Positions 33,190 to 44,994 are shown, counted from the first letter of the stretch. The stretch is DNA of 64,000 nt from Ephydatia muelleri (GCA_013339895.1 JABACO010000003.1:6256229-6320228); one strand, 5' to 3'. Translations and numbers: made by a program. Notes: generated by a model from the letters alone, not told the origin.

Positions 33190-34802
33190 CCCCCTCCAAT
33201 TAAAGGACTCCTCTTCCAAAATTTCAGACACCTATATTTTGAGATCTTGCTGCCCATGCAGGTAGCTTGAGTTGAGTGAGCAAATTTGAGTTGACGGAGC
33301 TGTGCCAAGTGTTCCTGAGCAAATGGTTCAGATCATCTTCCTTGTTGTTATCACCTTGTCCTCCTCCCTGGCTCTCTAGACCTTCAGCACAGTGGGGGGA
33401 TCGGGATGGTCCACTAACCTACCGCTCAACATTGGCCCTTTTCGGATCTGCTCCGATGGCGAATTCCATGACACCCTTGTGCCGACAAACCCCGGGTGTT
33501 TTGCCTTGTACCGATTCTGCCTGTTCCTGTTTGCCCTGATCGTGGTACCCCTCTCATGTCTGGACTGAAGGAGCTAGGCTTCATACAGGCCATCTTGGGC
33601 ATCGCACGCTTTACCATCATCGTGTCCATCATCCTGTACTGCTTGCTACATCACCGCTTATACAGCACACCATTCCTTCAAACTTCACCTCCAGGACCCA
33701 TCATCAATGCTACGTGCTCAGATCCCCAGGCCTCCCCTCACAACTTTGTCTTGCATTTCAGTGTGGTGGGTTGGGTCCTCTCCATTCCTGTGTTCACCTA
33801 TGCCCAGATGCTCCACCCTGGCATCCCCAGTCTCACCCACCCCATCAAGCTGAAGAAGGGGCTCCACTGGTTCATGGCAGCCATCTTAGGTACCACCCTC
33901 TTCTGCTACATGACACTGGGGATAGTGGTGTCCTTGTGGTTCAGAGGGGACATCAATGAGACTGCCTCCCTTAACTGGGTAAGAGCTGATGTGCGTGCTT
34001 ATAAGAAGATCTGATGATCCAAGTACATTACAACATGGAGTGGGTTGTTCTGTAACATTGGTATGCAGACCACATCAGTGTACATGGAACGTATGTGGTT
34101 CACAGGTATGGAGGAAAGGTTAATGATTTATTGCACCTTGTGTGATCAGATTCCTGGTCTGGTAGTGCTGTTGTGAACCATTGTCATTCACAGATCATCG
34201 TTAAAAACATCACCAGTTTGATTGGCTCAGTGGAACTACCTGAAAGGTACTGTACCATCTGATCCTTCATAATTTCATATCATTGAGGTAGCATTTCAAT
34301 GTCTCATATCCTGAGTGTCTTGCACTACACTTGTGAGGACACATAGAACAGAGGAAATGGTGGGGAGAGTTGTGTTTCAATAGTGTACTACAGAAAACTG
34401 TAAGGATAGTTAAATAATTGACCATAGATGATGTGTTGTTAAATCAATTACACATCCACCCTCACACAACCCCTCCCTCCTCAGGTTCCCCTGACAAAGC
34501 CCGGACACCACGTTGCCCTCCATGCCCTCTCTTACATCATCATCCTCTTCCCTATCTTGGACGTCATCTCGGCCTACCCTCTGGTCACCTGCTCCATGGT
34601 CAACAACCTCTACCAGGTCATCATGGGACGGGATACCTCCCAGCAGAAGCACTCATACGATGGGTTGATCCTGGTTGCCATGAGAGCGGTGGTGGCCATA
34701 TTATATTGCCCATCACATGCAGCCTCTTCATATCCAACCTGGTCTACATCCTCAAGTATGGAGGACTGGTGGTTTTCCTGACAGCCTTCTTCTTCCCCCT
34801 AG
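33190..34802 (+). pseudogene. TMEM104-like transporter gene, copy 2, interrupted
   Basis: A tandem paralogue of copy 1 with exon a (about 33,260-33,978, donor GTAAGAGC) and exon b starting 34,484. It retains the helix lost in copy 1 (GTTLFCYMTLGIVVSLWFRG near 33,890) but has its own lesions: a one-base loss after LSKWF near 33,330, a TAG near 33,377 and a frame change near 34,700. Exon b stops matching copy 1 abruptly after CTTCCCCCTAG at 34,802, where the CACTG end of a large element begins; the last part (starting LQLASQYKC in copy 1) is absent. The gene was therefore split by insertion. Confidence 0.6.
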
Positions 34803-35424
34803 CACTGTGCAAAAAACCTAGTATACGCTACTGTATATTTTTGCGCATATTTTGCGTTTACCACCAATATACCAAGGTCAGTGCATATTTCAAATTAATA
34901 TCCCCTGGTATATTTCATGAATCCACGGGCTACAATTATTCATAGCGCATATTCATAACACGGTCCAACAATGAATTTATGCAACTCATGCACGTGAGTA
35001 TTATCGTTATTATTTCAGGCGCGCGAAATGGATTCTTTCCTGCTGGAATGTCTCATGCAAAGGTGAGATTGAGCGTAGATCATAAGACTCTATGCTATGT
35101 AATATAAACGGACTCAAACGTTCACATGTTGAACTTCAAGCGTTGGTAGTATTTTAATGTCATAATAGCTTACCAAATGATAGAAACTTTGGACAAGGAC
35201 CTAGTGGTCTGTAGGCCCTACGCCAAAGTTATGTGTTAACACGTGCAGTTAGGTTTATATTATAGGAGGCCATGTTTGATCACATTTATTAACCCACGCC
35301 AGGGAACTTATGTTAACGAGTATTGGTCCAGGACCATATGGCCCAGTCTGGTGGTGAACTGTAGTGTACAACACTGGAGTTGAACAAGCATGTTGAAATT
35401 ACAGCCTGTCATGCCATGCATCAA

Positions 35425-37502
35425 AGCAGGTTGCAGACGAGATGTTCCTTGGACTTTCCATGCAGTACACCTTGAGTCATAAGATTCACGTGGTAGCACT
35501 TGACAGGTGAGTAGTACAATTCAATTTGAAGCACACTTGCCCTGTTTGAGGACCTGATGGTCCTTAAGCTTTTCATGCAATGACATGACACCTTTTCACT
35601 TCATAAGAGTCATTGGATTCACGTGACCTTGGAGAGCGTGGCATTTGACAGGTGTATAATTCAATTTGTAGCACACTTGCCCCGTTCACCACATAACTTG
35701 AGGACAAGATGTTCCTTAAGCTTTTCACGTAGTGACACCTTTTCTCCTCAAAGGGGTCATTGGATTCACGTGACCTTGGAGGGCGTGGCACTTGACAGTT
35801 GAGTTGTACAATTCAATTTGTAGCACATTTGCCCCGTTCACCTGAGGACAAGATGTTCCATAAGCTTTTCATGCAGTGACATCATTTCTCCTCAAAGGGG
35901 TCATTGGATTCACGTGACCTTGGAGGGCGTGGCACTTGACAGGTCAGTCGTATAATTCAATTCGTAGCACACTTGCCCTGTTCACCACCATAACTTGAGG
36001 ACAAGATGTTCCTTAAGCTTTTCATGTAGTGACACCTTTTCTCCTCAAAGGGGTCATTGGATTCACGTGACCTTGGGGGGCGTGGCACTTGACAGGTGAG
36101 TTGTACATTCAATTTGTAGCACACTTGCCCTGTTCACCACCATGACTTGAGGACAAGATGTTCCTTAAGCTTTTCATGTAGTGACACCTTTTCACCTCAA
36201 AGGGGTCATTGGATTCACGTGACCTTGGAGGGCGTGGCACTTGACAGGAGTTGTACAATTCAATTTGTAGCACACTTGCCCCGTTCACCTGAGGACAAGA
36301 TGCTCCTTAAGCTTTTCATGCAGTGACATCTTTTCTCCTCAAAGGGGTCATTGGATTCACGTGACCTTGGAGGGCGTGGCACTTGACAGGTCAGTCGTAT
36401 AATTCAATTCGTAGCACACTTGCCCTGTTCATCACCATAACTTGAGGACAAGATGTTCCTTAAGCTTTTCATGCAGTGACACCTTTTCACCTCAAAGGGG
36501 TCATTGGATTCACGTGACCTTGGGGGGCGTGGCACTTGACAGGTGAGTTGTGCAATTCAATTTGTAGCACACTTGCCCCGTTCACCACCATAACTTGAGG
36601 ACAAGATGTTCCTTAAGCTTTTCATGTAGTGACACCTTTTCACCTCAAAGGGGTCATTGGATTCACGTGACCTTGGAGGGCGTGGCACTTGACAGGTGAG
36701 TTGTACATTCAATTTGTAGCACACTTGCCCCGTTCACCACCATAACTTGAGGACAAGATGTTCCTTAAGCTTTTCATGTAGTGACACCTTTTCACCTCAA
36801 AGGGGTCATTGGATTCACGTGACCTTGGAGGGCGTGGCACTTGACAGTTGAGTTGTGCATTCAATTTGTAGCACACTTGCCCCGTTCTCCACCATAACTT
36901 GAGGACAAGATGTTCCTTAAGCTTTTCATGTAGTGACACCTTTTCACCTCAAAGGGGTCATTGGATTCACGTGACCTTGGAGGGCGTGGCAGTTGACAGT
37001 TGAGTTGTACAATTCAATTTGTAGCACACTTGCCCCGTTCACCACCATAACTTGAGGACAAGATGTTCCTTAAGCTTTTCATGTAGTGACACCTTTTCTC
37101 CTCAAAGGGGTCATTGGATTCACGTGACCTTGGAGGGCGTGGCACTTGACAGTTGAGTTGTACAATTCAATTTGTAGCACACTTGCCCCGTTCACCACCA
37201 TTACTTGAGGACAAGATGTTCCTTAAGCTTTTCATGTAGTGACACCTTTTCACCTCAAAGGGGTCATTGGATTCACGTGACCTTGGAGGGCGTGGCACAT
37301 GACAGGTGTGTTGTACAATTTAATTTGAAGCACACTTGTCCCGTTCACCACCATAACTTGAGGACAAGATGTTCCTTAAGCTTTTCTTGTAGTGAAACCT
37401 TTTCTCCTCAAAAGGGTCCTTGGATTCACGTGACCTTGGGGGGCGTGGCACTTGATAGGTAAGTTGTACATTCAATTTGTAGCACACTTGCCCCGTTCAC
37501 CA
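35425..37502 (+). repeat. 153-bp satellite, left array
   Basis: Thirteen or so units of about 153 bp, with landmarks CTTGAGGACAAGATGTTCC, TTAAGCTTTTCATG, CCTCAAAGGGGTCATTGG, ATTCACGTGACCTTGG, GGCGTGGCACTTGACAGG and TTTGTAGCACACTTGCC. Units near the outer edge are shorter and more divergent (35,425-35,690), a usual sign of array ageing at edges. The array ends where the nested transposon starts. Confidence 0.95.
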
Positions 37503-37510
37503 CCCAAGGA

Positions 37511-37810
37511 AAAAAACCTTGCATGTTCATGCATGTTTCATGCATGATATTGCATTGCATGCATGACGCAACTTGCCGGCACAACAACTCATGCATGATC
37601 ATGCATGCATCAGGCATGGTTATCTTGAATGCAAGAAAGGAATCGGTTTAGACCCACGACAGCATGTTTTTATGATTTTTGTTGATTCTAACTAAACAAT
37701 ATTAATAATCCTTGTCATTTGTAACTAGCATGAACCTTAGGACATGCATGAGCATGCATGTATCATGCATGATAATGTCTAATGCATCATCGATCATCTT
37801 TACTGCATGA
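37511..37810. repeat. Left subterminal repeats of the CMC element
   Basis: A cluster of ATGCATG, CATGATCATGCATG and TGCATGATAATG motifs, many self-complementary, next to the left terminus. In En/Spm elements such clusters are the binding sites of the accessory DNA-binding protein; here that is inference. Confidence 0.75.
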
Positions 37811-38092
37811 TTTACCATCAGTGCATATTATAGAAATGTTTACAATGGTACACACAGAAAAAGTATATTAGAATGCATGCACAATTGTACCATGCCCTAT
37901 AACCTGTGTATAATTGATTTAAGATAATCCATCCTACGCTTACACACTTCTCTCCTTTTTCTTTATTGTCTGCATTCAGGTGACTATAGAGCGTGAAGTT
38001 CTGCTTTACAGTTATGAGTGATGTCAGTGATCATGAAAGAAGTGTTGTTATACTTCATCATGCAAGCAAATATGTACAATAAGTAATGAAAA

Positions 38093-40373
38093 TCAATGAT
38101 GCTCATAAGTATTTGGTTGCCTAACAGCATAAGTCTTGCACTTTGTCTGAACTAATACAGCTCTTGTTATTATGTCACATAAAGGAATCAGAACAACATT
38201 TGATTCTTCAAGTACTTCAGAAAATAGATCATAAGCACCTAACATATCTTCATCCTTGTATATTTGAAGAACATCCCTACAGGCAGGGCCTGCTTTGGAC
38301 AGCAATGACTGCGTCACTGAAAATGGTCTCACAATTGCACTAGGAGGATCCATTTTGACAAATGTAATAATCCTTCCATAATGAGTACTTTCATTCTCTT
38401 TATAGTAACAAACTGAACTCTCTCGTTTGGTGGACCTGCTACAATTTTGAGCATAATACAATGTTCCATTAAGCAATTGAATAGCTTTCCATATAAGTCA
38501 TATCCTTCAACATTTTGCATAAAGGATGTCGGTATTGTGTACATATGTTTGCCCAGTTCTTCAAACTCACTTGGCATGAAACGGCTAGAATCATTAATAA
38601 AATTAATGGCATCAGCATCCTCCTGCTCTACAAGTTTATGATGGACAAGCTGCAGCGTTTGCTGTACTTCAATGTTAAAAATTATCTGGTTCAAAACTTT
38701 ATTCTTTGAATGTGACAGATTTTTGATGATTCCATTCTTATTTTCACATCCAAAGGCAGAATGGGTCCACAAAGGACCCCACAGGCGAACATAGTGAGTT
38801 AAATGTAGCAAAAGGTGAGCATTCATGGTGCAATGTTCCTCTCCATATAGTTCTGGTAGTAGGGCACAAAAATCGTTCAGCATTTCATCTGCAACTTCAA
38901 TGTCACTTATTTTTATATCTTCTTGGAGAAGTAAATGAAAAGCACACACAAGAAGAGCATAATGATGATAGAAGAGAGGGGGAAGTACATGAAGAAGCAA
39001 AGGAAGAGAATAGTATAATAACCAAACACGAAACTCAGAAGCCTTCCAGTACATCATATGCTTTTGTATACTTCTAGGTGCTCTTGTAAAGTCATGTGGA
39101 GGTTTCTGTTTCAAGAGCTCAGAATCTAATGATTTCAACTTTGATCCAATGTAATAGGCTTTTGTGTGGTTTGATGTTTTTAACCAACAGTTCATCATTT
39201 GTTTTACAACCCCTTCTGGACCTACATGCATGTAATCGACAGGAATATTGTCCACCAGATGAAATCCAACAATATGCGATAGTGGTGATGAATTCAATAT
39301 CCCTTGCACTGAAACACCTGTACGTTCAACTTGAGTTGCAAGATCACACATTTCATCATGTGTTCGGTGTATGTATTGTTCATTCGGAAGATATACACGT
39401 GAATTGTTGCTCAAACGTTTGCCTGGGTGAAGGCACACTGGGCACCCACAAACTCCATTAAATTGTTTCATGCCCATAACCGGGGCTTTAGCCACTGTGT
39501 CAAAAATGCCATTCAGTACTTTACCACGAAATGTCTTTAGACCCTCGTGAGTTTGGATTGATATTCCTTTGGAATACAGTGTATTAAGAGCATCTACAAC
39601 TGGTTGAAACAAAAAATTCATTGAAGGCTTAGCTGGGCCACACCAAATAGCAAGAAGCATTATATTGGCAGAGTTATAGCGAATCGAGGGGGGTAAATTT
39701 AAAATCACTGCATATACAGGCCAGAAGCTTATGGATGAAGATTTAAAAAGTGGAACTCCATCTGTAAATATACTGAGAGCTAGGTTGCCTTTCCTTGAGA
39801 AGAAATTTGCATTTTGTTTAACTCCACCAGCAGTCCAAATGTCATTTATATTACTTGCTGTTAAATCATGTTCGCTTAAAACTTTAATTTCATCCCAGTG
39901 GTCTGTGTAAAATAAATACATTCAGAACGATGATTGAAACTCAACAAAATGAAGAGACAAATATTTACAATTCAATGAATTGACTCACTTGATACAAGAG
40001 TTTGAAGTGTCTTGTTGACTGGAATATGAGCAAATTGACCAAAATTGCTATCAGAACTGTTACATTTGTTGCATACATTCAATCCATCCTCAATGATGCA
40101 TGAGCACACACAGCAGACCTTTTGTATTTTTGTTTTTGAGTTAAACTGCTTAAAAAGTTTTTGAACTTTGTAAAAACTTTTTGGAAGTAGATTTACTGGT
40201 GGACACAGCACTTGAAGAAGTTTAAGGAGCTGTCCAATACTTGCATAGTTTATACTGCTTGCTATTGCGTACTGCATTATGCAGCAGTATGCTCCAAGTA
40301 CACTAACTCTGGCACCACTATAAATTGGCTGCTGTAGGTATTCATAGTCTATATTTGTTTCGTCTTGAAGCAT
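38093..40373 (-). CDS. tnp2-like DDE transposase of the CMC element
   Basis: Exon 1 (at least 40,373-39,989) encodes a Cys-rich ribbon (CCVCSCIIEDGLNVCNKC). A GTGAGT donor and TTTACACAG acceptor define an 86-bp intron (39,988-39,903), joining in frame as LVS-NHWDEIKVL. Exon 2 carries the catalytic core of En/Spm tnp2-type transposases: SIFTDGVPLFKSS, WPVYAVILNLPPSIRY, VCGCPVC, VDYMHVGPEGV and WGPLWTHSAFGCENKNG. Likely DDE/D residues, numbered in the 530-codon open frame ending at 38,329, are D54, D229 and E393. Near 38,487 the frame slips by one base; in the other frame the protein continues as LLNGTLYYAQNCSRSTKRES and HYGRIITFVK to a stop at 38,093. This is one apparent frameshift in an otherwise intact gene. 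The amino-terminal start is unresolved: small exons may lie at about 40,580-40,650 and 40,730-40,780. It should cut and join the element's ends in the nucleus. Confidence 0.8.
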
Positions 40374-41234
40374 GTCAGGGACAGGTTCCGTGTTTTCATC
40401 ATTTACATGTACATTTTATCATCAGACAAACATATATTTTTCACGGCCAATTACCATGAACAGCATGCAACAAATCATCAAAAATGTTGCAGAAATCAGG
40501 ATCACATTCATCTGCACTTATACACATGTATGTGTATGTGCATGTAATGTCTCATTAACTTTGCAAATAATAACTATACCTGCATGTGAACGCATGGATT
40601 CACTATATTCCATATCAGGGACCTGCTCTGCATTTTGATTACCTATTGTCATGATAGTGACATACATGTAGATAGATGCAGCACCACACAACAATACCAT
40701 GAGGTTTTACCTGACGAAGACAATGAAAAACTGCTATATTCTGCTGTTGACAAGGGCATAACTGTAGCCTCTAAGTGATGAATAATTATACACACAGGTG
40801 CTATACTAATATTCATGCAATAACTCAAAGCTGATTGAGAAACATGTATTAAGCAGTGCATTCAAAAACTTATCAAACTAGCGAGTTACTTTGCTTCTGC
40901 AAGAACTTTACGTACTGGTACGTGCAGCCCTAAAAATGCAAATTACAATAAAGGGTTACATAGAATACATGTATAAACTAATCGTTTCATTACCATTTCT
41001 TCTTCCTCCACCTGCATAGAGTAGATCTTGGCACTCGTTTAGTTGCATGCCTTAAATACACATTGTATTGACCTCTAGATCTAGGCTTCTCCATGTTGAC
41101 CAGCTAGAAACTACATGTATTGAATAGACTTATACATATTGGGTTGCGATTGATACGTACATGTAATGAAAACATCAATTAACCCAAACGGAAGTATATT
41201 CGTTAATTATGATTTATAGTCACGTGCACTTACC
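40374..41234. promoter_or_regulatory. Divergent intergenic region between transposase and BEN genes
   Basis: The two genes are transcribed away from this region, so it should contain both promoters and any small 5' exons of the transposase. Candidate minus-strand donors are CTTCGTCAG-GTAAAA near 40,705 and CATGCAG-GTATAG near 40,578; the second follows an open stretch (EQVPDMEYSESMRSHAG) that echoes PVPDMLQDE of exon 1. No clear TATA box was assigned. Confidence 0.45.
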
Positions 41235-43325
41235 ATGAGCTCGCAGAGGACTGGGAAACGGTCACGACAACTGAGCGCAAAATTAAGAGAAACACTTGAG
41301 GATGGATTTTTTGAAGAGACTCTACAAGATCAGAACAGTAAGAAAATGCGGTATAGCTTGTGGTACATGCATAGATCAATATTCATGTGTTTTAACATAC
41401 TAATGAATTCGCGATTGAATAGACTTTGGAAGCCGCTATAGTGCGTGTAGCGACATCTAAACGTTAACTACACTGCTCTGATGCTTGTTCGCGCCTGTCT
41501 ATGTATATATAGGCATGTAAATTAATCAAAGGTATTTACGAGCGCGCAATTTTACACATGACATGTAAACATTAAGATAGCTATGTATAACAGATCAGCA
41601 TGCGCATGAGTGTTACTTACCGGCCGCTGCAAAGCTACTGTACAGTACCACGTGTTGGGTTAAAAACAGAATGTAATCGATTAGCCGCAACACATTGACC
41701 ACTAATTTCATTTACACTTTGGCGGCCGTACATGCCAACTTTGTTCTAAACTTTTAAATTCATTTTACATCAGGAACCGTGATTGTACGATGTGCACAAA
41801 CAGGCCAGATAAAAGTAACAAAACTAGAGGCACTTGGTAGAGCCGACCAGATGCCCATTTGTGAAAGTGATTGCGTAGATGGGGCAGAATTGTTGATCAC
41901 TGAACATGGACAGGAATATCCTGTTACGTTTGTATCGTTTTCAGGTGTGATGATGCATTTATACCACTTTGGCTGCTCAATACATATTGTGAGTATTTAT
42001 ATTCAGACAAAAGCAAATAGCAAAAGAAGTCACATCAACCTCCTGTAGAAACCCCACCCACTCCAGCTACTTCACATGCACAGAAGACGACTCCAAATGA
42101 ATTAAAAAGTATTCTACAGAAAGCAAAGAACACAATTAAACCTGTAAGTACAATCTAACGATGTATTACCAAGTTCACTAATTATACTTGTGTATTGTCA
42201 TTAGGTTGTTCTAGATCAGCAGAGCCAATCTGCCTTGCGTGAAAGCGTGAGTTCAAAATTCATGCACATTGCATCTGTTGGGTACATTTGTTCAACATCC
42301 AGCACATTGATGAAAGGCGTGACCTGCAGTGCCAGTCTTCCTCAGGCCAAACTGTGGGTGAAAAATTATTATGTTTCTGTTGTGAATTTGTTTTGGCTCA
42401 ATCATTTAGCACAATGAGAAGGGTTACCAGCCTTCCTCAGGCCAAAGAGTTGGTGAAATTTCATATATTTCTGCTGTTAATTTGCTTTAAATTATTTAGC
42501 GCATTGAACAGAGGCTGGATAATATTGAAAAAGAGTTGAAAGACATCAAAACCATTTTATTGCAAAACGTGAGTTTTTTTTTCTATGTACTTGTATTATG
42601 GCACACATAATTTCCTATTTATAGGGAAGTCGTAATGAAGAACCGGAAGTTGACTTAACGGCAATTAATGCAGATACTCCATACTCAGCAGCTCTTTCGT
42701 TGTTGGATATGATGTTTACTCAAGAGGAGCTGAGAAAGTCGCTTCTAATGAAATCAAAGAAGAGCTCGAGGCCAGGCCTGCCAGAAGACCGTGTGAGAAA
42801 AATGATTGGTATGATTATCAAAGTACAACACATACATGATGCATGAAAACATATGATGCATGCGTTTTCAATTCTAAGAGACACAGTTTCTTTACTAGTT
42901 CTTGGAAGTAATCGGTTTGTTCAGCAAATGGCATATACATTAGTTTCAATTACATCCTCTTTAATGCTCCTTGTTTACAGCAAAAAACACTTTTTGTGCA
43001 AAAATGAAATGTATATCAATTTCATGCAGATTGTTTGAAGAAAAAGTTCGGTGCCAACAGCTTTGACATAAAAGTTCTTAAACGAAAGTGCAACCAGAAG
43101 TGTAGAGATGTAAACAGAAGCTATTTAAGATTGCATGACGAAGAAGGTACCGAGCTAATGCCACCCAGACATGAAGAAGAAGAAAAAGAACAACAAGAAG
43201 ACAAAGAAGAAGAAAAAGAAGAAGACAATGAAGATGATGAAGAAGAAGACGATGAAGAAGAGGAGGAAGAAGAAGAAGAAGATGATGATGATGAAAAACA
43301 AGTAGAAGAACATTTTTCATTATGA
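41235..43325 (+). CDS. BEN-domain protein of the CMC element (intact, 319 aa)
   Basis: Seven exons with consistent phases join to 960 bp including the stop: 41,235-41,337, 41,774-41,944, 42,049-42,143, 42,205-42,246, 42,500-42,568, 42,625-42,808 and 43,030-43,325. All have GT donors and AG acceptors. The protein starts MSSQRTGKRSRQLSAKLRET. Residues 35-91 (RTVIVRCAQTG ... GQEYPVTFVSFSG) resemble the segment that precedes BEN domains in many BEN proteins. Exon 5 (RIEQRLDNIEKELKDIKTIL) is a short coiled coil. Residues about 178-255 form the BEN domain (ALSLLDMMFTQEEL, then KCNQKCRDVNRSY). The tail, residues 270-316, is almost pure Glu/Asp/Lys. BEN domains bind DNA and act in chromatin and transcriptional repression. 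Inside a transposon it could bind the subterminal repeats or regulate the transposase, as TnpA does in En/Spm. The open, undamaged frame argues for recent activity. Confidence 0.85.
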
Positions 43326-43379
43326 GGAATAAGATTTTTTAATGTACTGTGGTATGCATAATTAAGATTACACTTGCCC

Positions 43380-43660
43380 GATCATTTCAGAGTCATGCAT
43401 GAAATCCGTATAGTAATTAATGCATGGTACTACGTAGCTAGACGCATAATAATTCATGCACGATCGCTTGCAAGAGCCATGCATGATCACGCAAGACTCA
43501 TGCAAGAAAATGCATGATCGCTTGCAAGAGCCATGCATGATCACGCAAGATTCTTTCATAAGATTCATGCATGAAAACGTTCCAAAATCATGCACGCACA
43601 TGCATGATTTAACGCAGGTTTCTTGCATGAATCTTGCAAAGATCCATAACATGATCATGC
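43380..43660. repeat. Right subterminal repeats of the CMC element
   Basis: At least eight motifs of the type GCATGATCACGCAAG, TTGCAAGAGCCATGCATGA and TCATGCATGA. One block of about 40 bp (TGCATGATCGCTTGCAAGAG) is directly duplicated at 43,457 and 43,510. They mirror the left zone in motif content and lie next to the right terminus. Confidence 0.75.
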
Positions 43661-43678
43661 AAGAAATTTTTGCTTGGG

Positions 43679-44994
43679 CACCATAACTTGAGGACAAGAT
43701 GTTCCTTAAGCTTTTCATGTAGTGACACCTTTTCACCTCAAAGGGGTCATTGGATTCACGTGACTTTGGAGGGCGTGGCACTTGACAGGTGTGTTGTACA
43801 ATTTAATTTGAAGCACACTTGTCCCGTTCACCACCATAACTTGAGGACAAGATGTTCCTTAAGCTTTTCATGTAGTGAAACCTTTTCTCCTCAAAAGGGT
43901 CATTGGATTCACGTGACCTTGGGGGGCGTGGCACTTGACAGGTGAGTTGTACATTCAATTTGTAGCACACTTGCCCCGTTCACCACCATAACTTGAGGAC
44001 AAGATGTTCCTTAAGCTTTTCATGTAGTGACACCTTTTCACCTCAAAGGGGTCATTGGATTCACGTGACCTTGGAGGGCGTGGCAGTTGACAGTTGAGTT
44101 GTACAATTCAATTTGTAGCACACTTGCCCCGTTCACCACCATAACTTGAGGACAAGATGTTCCTTAAGCTTTTCATGTAGTGACACCTTTTCACCTCAAA
44201 GGGGTCATTGGATTCACGTGACCTTGGAGGGCGTGGCACTTGACAGTTGAGTTGTACAATTCAATTTGTAGCACACTTGCCCCGTTCACCACCATAACTT
44301 GAGGACAAGATGTTCCTTAAGCATTTCATGTAGTGACACCTTTTCACCTCAAAGGGGTCATTGGATTCACGTGACCTTGGAGGGCATGGCACATGACAGG
44401 TGTGTTGTACAATTTAATTTGAAGCACACTTGACCCGTTCACCACCATAACTTGAGGACAAGATGTTCCTTAAGCTTTTCTTGTAGTGAAACCTTTTCTC
44501 CTCAAAAGGGTCATTGGATTCACGTGACATTGGGGGGCGTGGCACTTGACAGGTAAGTTGTACATTCAATTTGTAGCACACTTGCCCCGTTCACCACCAT
44601 AACTTGAGGACAAGATGTTCCTTAAGCTTTTCATGTAGTGACACCTTTTCACCTCAAAGGGGTCATTGGATTCACGTGACCTTGGAGTGCGTGGCACTTG
44701 ACAGGTGAGTTGTACATTCAATTTGTAGCACACTTGCCCCGTTCACCACCATAACTTGAGGACAAGATTTTCCTTAAGCTTTTCATGTAGTGACACCTTT
44801 TTACCTCAAAGGGGTCATTGGATTCACGTGACCTTGGAGGGCGTGGCAGTTGACAGTTGAGTTGTACAATTCAATTTGTAGCACACTTGCCCCGTTCACC
44901 ACCATAACTTGAGGACAAGATGTTCCTTAAGCTTTTCATGTAGTGACACCTTTTCACCTCAAAGGGGTCATTGGATTCACGTGACCATGGAGGA
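43679..44994 (+). repeat. 153-bp satellite, middle array
   Basis: Continues the left array after the nested transposon, same orientation, about 8.5 units. It ends inside a unit at GGATTCACGTGACC, where the 1.6-kb core starts. Confidence 0.95.

Larger units (their letters stand above)
20180..37500. repeat. Left arm of giant inverted repeat
   Basis: The arm is reproduced in reverse complement at about 46,590-64,000, with paired coordinates summing to about 84,180 at the outer end and 84,187 near the centre. Where compared, differences are one-base homopolymer changes or microsatellite length changes, with no base substitution noticed outside the satellite. The arm may extend left of 20,180, because its partner is cut by the window end. 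Inside about 35,425 the pairing becomes blurred by satellite copy-number differences. Confidence 0.9.
37503..43678. mobile_element. CMC-type transposon with transposase and BEN genes (6,176 bp)
   Basis: Terminal inverted repeats begin CCCAAGGAAAAA on the left and CCCAAGCAAAAA on the right; 24 of the first 29 bases match, including TTGCATG at positions 17-23. The element is flanked by CA (37,501-37,502 and 43,679-43,680). Removing it with one CA restores GTTCACCACCATAACTTGAGG, exactly the satellite consensus, so the borders are certain. A 2-bp duplication fits the CMC (CACTA, Mirage, Chapaev) superfamily, but the CCCAAG terminus is not the usual CACTA. Inside are subterminal GCATGCATGATC-rich zones, a minus-strand tnp2-like transposase and a plus-strand BEN-domain gene transcribed divergently. 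It is present only in the left satellite array. Confidence 0.9.

Noticed and set aside
35573..37462. Open frames of 70-90 codons over the satellite, for example translations containing RSRESNDPFEVKRCHYMKS
   Set aside because: They repeat with the satellite period, which happens to be a multiple of three, on both strands and in all arrays. They have no start context or independent conservation.
43078..43320. Leucine-rich open frame opposite the acidic tail of the BEN gene
   Set aside because: It is the antisense reading of a GAA/GAT-rich coding stretch.
43679..44994. CRISPR-like look of regularly spaced identical blocks
   Set aside because: The full 153-bp unit is repeated, with no unique spacers, in a eukaryotic genome; it is a satellite.
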